This document shows positions 32,817-40,000 of a stretch of 40,000 nt of DNA, one piece after another (position 1 is the first letter of the stretch; every line of letters starts with the position of its first letter). The notes under the pieces are model-generated. The model had not been told where the DNA came from. It did not search any database and saw only the letters and a list, made by a program, of their open reading frames with translations. The stretch comes from Neocallimastix lanati (nom. inval.) (Eukaryota; Neocallimastigomycota; Neocallimastigomycetes; Neocallimastigales; Neocallimastigaceae). The translations under genes were made by a program, and so were the position numbers. Location: positions 100,001-140,000 of the forward strand of contig JACVTC010000105.1 of assembly GCA_016946835.1 (NCBI GenBank). Direction: 5' to 3'.

Positions 32817-35284
32817 ATGAACAAAAAATAATCAAGCCACAAATTAACCATAATAATCGTAACAATTATAATAACTACGATGATCCCATGGATTTAGACC
32901 TAGTATTTAACAGAAATAACAGGTATAAAAGCCACAGACAAAATAATTCTCAACGAAGAAGAATTCCAACTAAATACTGCCATATTTGTAACCAACGTGG
33001 TCATTTAACAAGTGAATGCCATTACAACGGGAGAACAAACGGAACCATGGATCAAACTAAATTTAATAATAATAATAATAATAACTATAATAACAGATTT
33101 AATAACAATAATTATAATAATAATAAATATAATAACAATTATGATAAAAATAATAATAAAAATTATAAAAATAATAATAAAAATTATAATAAAAATTATA
33201 AAAATCGTAATAATTATATTAATAACATTGAAAATAACAATTTACCTGTTGATTATGATGATGACATAAATTATGAAAATTTAAGTCACATGATTAACAA
33301 TAGTCTTGATAGTGTTGAATTTTTAAATAACTTAAATAAATCTACTCATAACCTTAATAATTATAAAAATGATAAAAATAAATTAAATAAAAATTTTAAT
33401 AATAATCTTAATAATTATGAAAGTAAAAATAATAATTTACATAAAGAACTTAATAATGATATAAATTACACTAATAATACTAATTATATTAATAATTATG
33501 ATAACAATAACAATTGCTCTACTAATGACAACAACGAATCAACTTGGATCTATGATTCTGGTGCAATTGTTCATATTACTAATGACCGAAGTTTATTAAC
33601 TAACTTTAAAAAATACAAAATTAATTTAACATGTGCCAACAATTCTGAAATGGAATTCGAGGGATTTGGTACATACAAAGGCTCAATTAACGGTTATGAC
33701 ATTACCTTAAGTAAAGTATTTTATTCTAGGCACGCAAATAAAAATTTAATTAGTGGTATACAATTTGCCTACACTGAACTAATATCAATTACTAAACTTA
33801 TTAACAATGAGCCACATCTTATCATTACGGATAATGATAATAATATTATTAATACTTATAGGTCAATTGATGGAAGAAACACATTTAGAATCAAAATAAA
33901 CAATAAATATAATAACTTAATTATGAACACCGATAATGATAATCTTTGGCATAGAAGACTTGGTCACTTCTATCACAAAGATTTATCAAAATTTATAAAG
34001 GAACATACCACAAGTCATAATAACAATGACAATAATTGTATTACTTGTGGAATAGCTAAAATGAAAAGGTTACCTCACAACAGGGTAACTCCTAAAGCTA
34101 CCAAGTTATTAGATGTTATCCACTCCGACATTGTTGGTCCTTTCCCGGATTCATTTTTTGGTTTTAAATTCATCATTACTTTCATTGATGAATTCTCTAG
34201 GAAAGCCTGGATTTTTACTATGAAAAGAAAATCAGATGCCATCGATATTATTATTAATTTTTTCAAATATTTAAATAATCTTTTTCCAAATTATAAAATT
34301 ACTAATTTCAAATCGGACCAAGGCAAAGAATATTGTAGTAGAAGAGTCAACAAATTCTGTAAAAAGAATGGTATTAGAAAACTCTATTCTCCTCCAAGAA
34401 ATCCTCAAAATAATGGAATTGCTGAACGATTTAATCAAACCATTCTTTATTCCCTAAAATGTTTATTAAGCTGGAGTAAACTCAACATTAAATTTTGGGA
34501 TTTTGCTATCCGTTATTCAAAATATCTTTATAATCTTACTCCTCATTCAGGAATAAATAATCAAATTCCCAATGAAGTATTTTATGGTACTCCAATTCAT
34601 GTTAATCATATTAAAGTTTTTGGATGCATCGCTTATTATAAGGATTTCTCTCCCAAGAAAGGAAAATTAGATCCTAACGCCAAAAAAGGTTTTTTCTTAG
34701 GTTTCAGTAATGATTCTAATTCTTATTTAATAATGGACTATAATAATTTTTCTCTACATCAAGTAAGAGAAGTATTATTTCAAGAAGACACCCCTGCCTG
34801 CATTACTAAAGATATTACAAAAAGAATTTCGCCTTATGTTAAAGACAATAATAATAAATTAAATTTATGCTTAGATTTATCTTTTATCAACAAATTATTA
34901 AGCAATTATACAAATAATAATATGCATAATAATAATAATATCAACAACAATTATGACAATAATGACGATAATTATTTTATTCCTGACAATAATAATATCA
35001 TTAATATTCCTGATAATCCACCTAATAATATTAATATTCATAATAATATTCCTAATAATGATATTCATAATAGTAATTATAATAATAATTCTCCTGATGA
35101 TTATAATGTTAATAATAATAACTTTAACAATAATTTAAATATTGATAATTATAATATTTCAGATCAAAATAATAATAATAATTTTTCATATCAAAATAAT
35201 GAAAATTTTTTAATTAATAAAAATTTGTCAAAAAATGAACAAAATTTAAATAATAATAATTTCAATAATAATTTTAATAATAAT

Positions 35285-35317
<33 letters not shown>

Positions 35318-37405
35318 TTAATATACGATAAAAATTTTTCAAATAATTTTATTAATTCTAATAACAATAATCTTATTGGCTCAAAAATTCAATACAATGG
35401 TAAAAATTTTTCTGATACAATAAATTCTGAATTTAATCAAAATTTAGAAAATTTTAATCAAAATACAAATACCAATACAATAACCAATGAAAATTTTTCC
35501 AACACCAAAAATTTTTCTAATCCAAATTATATACAAAATTCTAATAATAAAAAATTTTTAATTAATGAAAATTTTAATTCAAAAAATGATCAAAATTTTA
35601 TTAATAAAAATTTTTTATCAGAAGAAGATAAAAATAATAATAATATTAATAATTTTATTAATAATAATTCAAATAATAATAACATAAATATTTATAGAAA
35701 TAATAAAAGGAAATCCAAATTTACCAATAATAATATTATTAAACATTTCAAACCTAATATTAATAATAATAATATTGATATTTACAATGATAATAATAAT
35801 CATATTAATATTATTTCTTATAATAATAATCCTAATAATTTTAATTACAACAATGATAATTTAATTAATACTATTGAAACTGAAAATGAAGAAGTTCCGA
35901 AAACCTATCAAAAAGCTCTCAATTGTGATCATGCCGATGAATGGGATATTGCTATCCAAGAAGAACTCAAAAATTTATATGATAATAATACAATGACTTT
36001 TGTTAAAAAACTACCAAGAGGAAAACAACCAATTTCTACAAGATGGGTTTTTGCAATTAAAAAGGATGCAAATAATAAAATTATTAAAAGAAAGGCCAGA
36101 CTTGTTGCAAGAGGTTTTGCTCAAAGATACGGTATCGATTATGAACTTACATATAGTCCGACATTAAACGTTGATTGTATAAAATTACTTCTCGCTTTTG
36201 CTGCTCAATTTCAATGGACTGTTTATCAATTAGATTTTAAATCTGCCTATCTAAACGCCGCCTTAGACAAAGAAATTTACACCGAAATTCCTTACGGCGA
36301 TGAAAACTACGGTAAAGGCTATTGGATTCTAAATAAGGCATTGTACGGCCTTAAACAATCAGGCCGCCAGTGGAATAAAACCATTACAAAATTTTTAACC
36401 GAAAACAAATTTCATCAATCCACCACTGATCCATGTGTTTTCTTTAAAAAGCAGAAGGAAGAACTAACTTGTATTATAGGACTTTATGTTGATGATATGC
36501 TAATTATAGGTGAAAATTTCGAAATCGTTAGAATTGTTTCAAGAATTAAAGATAACTTTAAGGTATCAAAATGTGGATTTGCTGACTTCATATTAGGAAT
36601 CAAAATAGAAAGAGAAAATAATGATATTTATATCTCACAAGAAGCATTCATTGATAATCTATTAAATAAATATAGTATAAATAATAAAAAGAAAATAAAA
36701 TCACCATGTTCAGTAAATGAAAATAATGAAGATAATGAACCTGTTGACAAAATAAAATTCAAAAGTATTATCGGATCCTTAATTTATCTTGCAAGATGCA
36801 CACGACCAGACATTGCATTTGCTGTTAACTTTGCCGCTAGAAAATCAGAAAATCCAACTCAAGCCGATTGGAAAAAAGCTATTAAAATATTAAAATACTT
36901 AAATGGAACAAAACATTATAAAATAAGATATGACGGTAAAGGTAAAATAAATGCACATACAGATTCAGATTTTGCCGGTGATCCAAATGATAGAAAATCT
37001 ACTTCAGGACACATTATCTTAATGGGTACAAATCCTATTTCATGGTATTCTAAAAAACAAACAACTGTCGCAACGTCTACTGCCGAAGCTGAATATTTAA
37101 GTACTACAGAATGTATTAAGAAAGTATTACAAATTAAAAATCTACTTTATGAATTATTTGGAGAAACTGAAACTATAGACATATACACGGATAATGAAGC
37201 AAGCAAAAGTAGCATTGAAGCAGGTCATTTAAATCCAAAGCTTAGACATATTAGTGTTAGCTACCATTTCAACAATGAAAATATATTAAATAAAAATGTT
37301 CAACTAAAATATATTAGTACAAATGATATGCTGGCTGATCCATTAACCAAAAACCTTAATGGAAACAAAATAACTAATTTTACAAATAAAATTTTTATAA
37401 AATAA
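32813..37405 (+). CDS. pol: Pol polyprotein: zinc knuckle, protease, integrase, reverse transcriptase, RNase H
   Basis: A 1530-residue open frame, -1 relative to Gag. In order: CCHC knuckle CHICNQRGHLTSEC (56-69); Asn-rich tract (80-245); aspartic protease motif WIYDSGAIVHIT (Asp248); integrase zinc finger H380, H385, C409, C412; integrase core D439 (HSDIVGPF), D502 (KSDQGKEY), E538 (NNGIAERFNQ), with the D-35-E spacing; a second Asn-rich tract of nearly 400 residues (about 680-1075); reverse transcriptase with Asp1141 (QLDFKSAYLN) and YVDD at 1225-1228; RNase H with Asp1384 (HTDSDFAGD), STAEAEY and IYTDNEAS, ending in DMLADPLTK and a short tail. All catalytic residues are present. The ATG overlaps the Gag stop, so expression may use a -1 shift or termination-reinitiation. 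The Asn tracts come from AAT/AAC repeats. Confidence 0.95.
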
Positions 37406-37416
37406 AAAATTTAATT

Positions 37417-37426
37417 TGAGGGGGAG
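37417..37426 (+). other. Polypurine tract
   Basis: GAGGGGGAG lies directly before the 3' LTR TGTTAAC. This is the classic copia plus-strand primer and a rare G run in this window. Confidence 0.9.
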
Positions 37427-37660
37427 TGTTAACTTTATTAATATAAAGTTATATTCTAGCTTAGGTTTAATAAAATATTAAATTAAATTATATTAAATAC
37501 ATTGTAATTATAAATTAAATATAAATTAATATGTATCTAGAACAAGCCACAATTAAATATAAATACATGTAATTTTCTCTGTACTTTAAATCTTTGTTAA
37601 CCATTTATTTATATTCTATAAATAATAAATTTATATTAATTAATAAAACAAATTTTAATA
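37427..37660 (+). repeat. 3' LTR (234 bp)
   Basis: By eye it is base-for-base the same as 32000-32233. It is followed by TAAATAAAT of the microsatellite. Confidence 0.95.
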
Positions 37661-37813
37661 TAAATAAATAAATAAATAAATAAAAAAGGAATTAAAAATA
37701 AAAAAAAAGAAAAAAGGACATAGTGAATGTTACACAACTTTATTTATTTATTTTTAATTCTTTTTTTTTTTTTTTTTAATTTTTTTTTTTTTTTTTTTAC
37801 TCCTCTCTTTTTT

Positions 37814-37849
<36 letters not shown>

Positions 37850-38095
37850 TTTATTTTTTTTTTTTTTTTAAAAGCATATATAAACATATATATAATTAGT
37901 TTTTCTTTTTTAAGAAAACAAAAAAAATAAATATTATTAAAATATATCAACAACATTAAATATATATATGTCTATTTTAATAGAACAACACAATTAAGCG
38001 GAAAAAAGAAAAAAAATTTTATATGTAATTTCATAAAAAAAAATATGTATATTTAATAATTAAATAATAATGTTTAAAGGTAAATATAATATTAA

Positions 38096-38140
<45 letters not shown>

Positions 38141-38377
38141 TTTACAATTATAATTTCAAATAAATAATTATTAATTAGAGAGGTTGAATTTATTTTATGG
38201 AATTAAATACATTTAAAATTATGAAATATATTTTTTTTTCAATTCGATAATAACTGTTTTTAAAAATTTGTTGTATTCTCATAAACTGAAATGAATAATA
38301 ATTCTGTAATAATAATAAAAAAAAAATTTTTTTTTTTTATTAACATTTTAATAATATTTTTATAATTTAATAATTAG
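37661..38377. other. Intergenic A/T-rich DNA
   Basis: It holds the rest of the (TAAA)n array (37661-37684), long T tracts (37758-37869) and a (TTA)n array (about 38097-38135). An ATG at 38197 opens 17 codons (MELNTFKIMKY) that could be a leader exon for the following ankyrin gene, but no GT donor in a matching phase was found. Confidence 0.5.
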
Positions 38378-39513
38378 ATTTTATTTTATTTATTAAAAAT
38401 GACTTTAAAAATATCAGTAATGAAGTTATTGTGAGCCGAATTAAAGAAAATAAAAATTATTTAAATTTTATTGATGAGAATTATTTTACGGCATTAGATT
38501 ATGCTTTTTTAAAGAATAATTTATTTGTTGTGTCTTGTTTAATTAGAGAAGGTGCCTATATCCTTAACATAAATAATATCTCTCAGAATAATATTTTAAG
38601 TATAATAATAGATAATAGGTTAGACATACTTAAATTTTTATATTACAAAGATATACGCATTATAGAACTAAAAAATGACTATGGTCAAACACCATTATTT
38701 ATAGCCGTTCGTTTGGGGAATACGAATATTATTGAATGGCTCGTAGACAATGGAGCAAATATCAAACATTTAACGAATGTGAATAATAATATCCTTAATA
38801 TGAATCGCCAATATAATAATAATAGAAGTGAAATTTATGAAAAAATCCAATCCATATTATTAAAACCTGTATATAAAGTAATAAAAAATCATGATTTGAA
38901 ACTGTTAGAAGAAACGTTACCCTTTTTTATAGAAAATGGAATCAATAAAAATTTAATGAACGACAAGAACGAATTTGTCTTAGATGTGGCTTTAAAGAGT
39001 TGTAATTATAGATCAATAGAATCAATAGAAGTGGTTGATTACTTAATAGCAAAGGGCTTCCATAAATTTCATAAAGAAAATATAACTACCTCAGTAGTAA
39101 CAGGAATAATAATGAATGAAAAAATGGAGAGTTTAAAATTCTTCATTCAACATGGATTAGATCTAGAAATGGAAAATAGAATTAATTGGACACCATTGTT
39201 TACAGCTGTTTTATTTAATAGTATTAAAATAGTCGAATTATTAATAGAAAATAAGTCTAATATTAATCATAGGTGTAGAAAAGGAAGAACACCATTATTT
39301 AATGCTATAAAGTATCATCAATCAGAGATGGTTAAATTATTATTGGAAAAGGGAGCGAATACTGACTATGTAGATAATGAGAAACAAAATGTTTATGATT
39401 TTAATGAAAAATATAATAAAGAACATTATTCTTCTGAATATGAAAAAATTAAAACTCTATTAGAAATAGAAGAAGAAAAAAGGGAAAGAAGAAATCGATT
39501 ATTTATTCAATAA
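38378..39513 (+). CDS. Ankyrin-repeat protein, 5' end unresolved
   Basis: The frame is open from 38374 to the TAA at 39511-39513, about 378 residues, but has no ATG in its first 100 codons or more. An AG at 38376-38377 could be a splice acceptor (phase 1), so a 5' exon is probably missing from my model. Clear ankyrin repeats: FTALDYAFLKNNLFVVSCLI, YGQTPLFIAVRLGNTNIIEW then LVDNGANI, NWTPLFTAVLFNSIKIVELL, and GRTPLFNAIKYHQSEMVKLL then LEKGANT. Between them are weaker repeats with the usual gut-fungal drift. The C-terminus is a Glu/Lys/Arg helix (EIEEEKRERRNR). Ankyrin repeats bind proteins; the partner is unknown. There are no membrane segments or other domains. It belongs to the same family as the pseudogene at 3333-4405. 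Confidence 0.8.
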
Positions 39514-39772
39514 TATAAATCCTAAAAGATAAGTTTTATATATATATATATATTATAAAAAAAAAAAAAAAAAAAAAAAAACGGATCATACTTCTTCATA
39601 TTATTGCATTAATTTATGAATATATATATATATATGTATATATTATTGTTATAATATATAGGTATATATGTATATTTTTTCATAAATATAAGCTTTAACT
39701 TTTTTTTTTTTTCTGAATATTAATAATAGTTATAATAATAGTAGCAATAGTAGTAGTAGTAGAAATAATAAT

Positions 39773-39812
<40 letters not shown>

Positions 39813-40000
39813 GTATTTACTTTCATTATAGGAAAAATATATATATATATTAAAAATTATTATATTAAAATGTAAATATAAGATCTAATCCAAAATAAAA
39901 ATAAATAGAAATAGAAATATTTGAAAGAACGAAAAAAAAAAAAAAAAAAAAAAAAAAGCAAAAGAATAATAAAGTCTTTATTAAAAAAAAATTAATAAAA
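39514..40000. other. 3' flank, A/T-rich simple sequence
   Basis: It holds A22 (about 39560), AT runs, an (AAT)n array (about 39771-39811) preceded by AGT repeats, and A24 (about 39934). No gene is seen. Confidence 0.6.

Larger units (their letters stand above)
32000..37660 (+). mobile_element. Full-length Ty1/copia LTR retrotransposon
   Basis: A 5661-bp element with all expected parts in order: 5' LTR (32000-32233), primer-binding site (32234 on), Gag (32259-32816), Pol with protease, integrase, reverse transcriptase and RNase H (32813-37405), polypurine tract (37417-37426) and 3' LTR (37427-37660). Integrase before reverse transcriptase is the copia order. The two LTRs are the same length and I found no difference between them, so the insertion is recent and the copy looks capable of transposing. 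The flanks are a (TAAA)n array on both sides, with TAAAT as a possible 5-bp target duplication that cannot be proven inside the repeat. LTR ends read TG and TA rather than TG and CA. Confidence 0.95.

Noticed and set aside
33012-35138. Open frames inside the retrotransposon on other frames (33012-33269, 34953-35138 plus; 34075-34266 minus)
   Set aside because: They are shadows of Pol: poly-Ile readings of the Asn-rich AAT tracts, and an antisense reading of the integrase core.
37727-37930. 67-codon Phe-rich frame
   Set aside because: It is a translation of long T tracts and has no protein-like composition. The same applies to 20411-20596, 25382-25570 and 11155-11427.
1-40000. Dictyostelium or another A/T-rich protist as the source
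   Set aside because: The base composition and Asn tracts would fit, but LipA-type secreted lipases, the bacterial-type membrane protein and a Ty1/copia element together fit an anaerobic gut fungus better. It is not excluded from sequence alone.

Overview
This window looks like a chromosomal piece of an anaerobic gut fungus (Neocallimastigomycota; the Piromyces, Neocallimastix and Anaeromyces type). The evidence is extreme A+T bias, with intergenic DNA almost wholly A/T and full of homopolymers and microsatellites, Asn/Lys-rich proteins, short GT-AG introns, ankyrin-repeat genes, and intronless genes with a bacterial look (a Bacillus LipA-like lipase pair, a transglutaminase-like protein, a polytopic membrane protein). 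Dictyostelium is the main alternative because of its similar base composition, but the bacterial-type lipases and the Ty1/copia element fit a gut fungus better. I saw no tRNA, rRNA or CRISPR array.

Layout. 3-908 (+) is the 3' part of a transglutaminase-like gene cut by the window edge, followed by a 17-bp satellite. 3333-4405 (+) is a heavily broken ankyrin-repeat gene. 4620-7740 is mostly A/T filler with two weak relics, the better one on the minus strand at 6366-6880. 7760-11201 (-) is the most instructive locus: I could rebuild about eleven exons, none of them annotated as long open frames, that encode four tandem MATH (TRAF-like) domains. Each repeat is built from the same three-exon cassette with the same intron phases. 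The upstream exons carry frameshifts and no start is visible, so it is probably decaying. 11202-14530 is intergenic with an old tandem duplication, and 14650-16540 (+) holds remains of a Cys-rich secreted/membrane protein gene containing two offsetting frameshifts and an A43 tract.

18550-19494 and 23599-24414 (both -) are two intact, secreted, LipA-like lipases, evidently duplicates, separated by about 4 kb of tandemly duplicated A/T DNA. 24415-30196 has no supported gene but holds several satellites and a possible small inverted-repeat element. 30197-30934 (+) is a six-helix membrane protein with a 13-bp hairpin shortly after its stop codon.

32000-37660 (+) is a full-length Ty1/copia retrotransposon: identical 234-bp LTRs, open Gag and Pol frames, a clear polypurine tract, and a primer-binding site that matches the anticodon arm of tRNA-Lys(CUU), suggesting a half-tRNA primer. 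Gag and Pol are in different frames joined by an ATGA overlap, with the nucleocapsid zinc knuckle on the Pol side. It sits in a (TAAA)n microsatellite. 38378-39513 (+) is an ankyrin-repeat gene whose 5' end is unresolved.

The genes do not form a pathway. The window is a mixture of probably transferred secreted enzymes, expanding repeat-protein families in different stages of decay, and one recently active retroelement.
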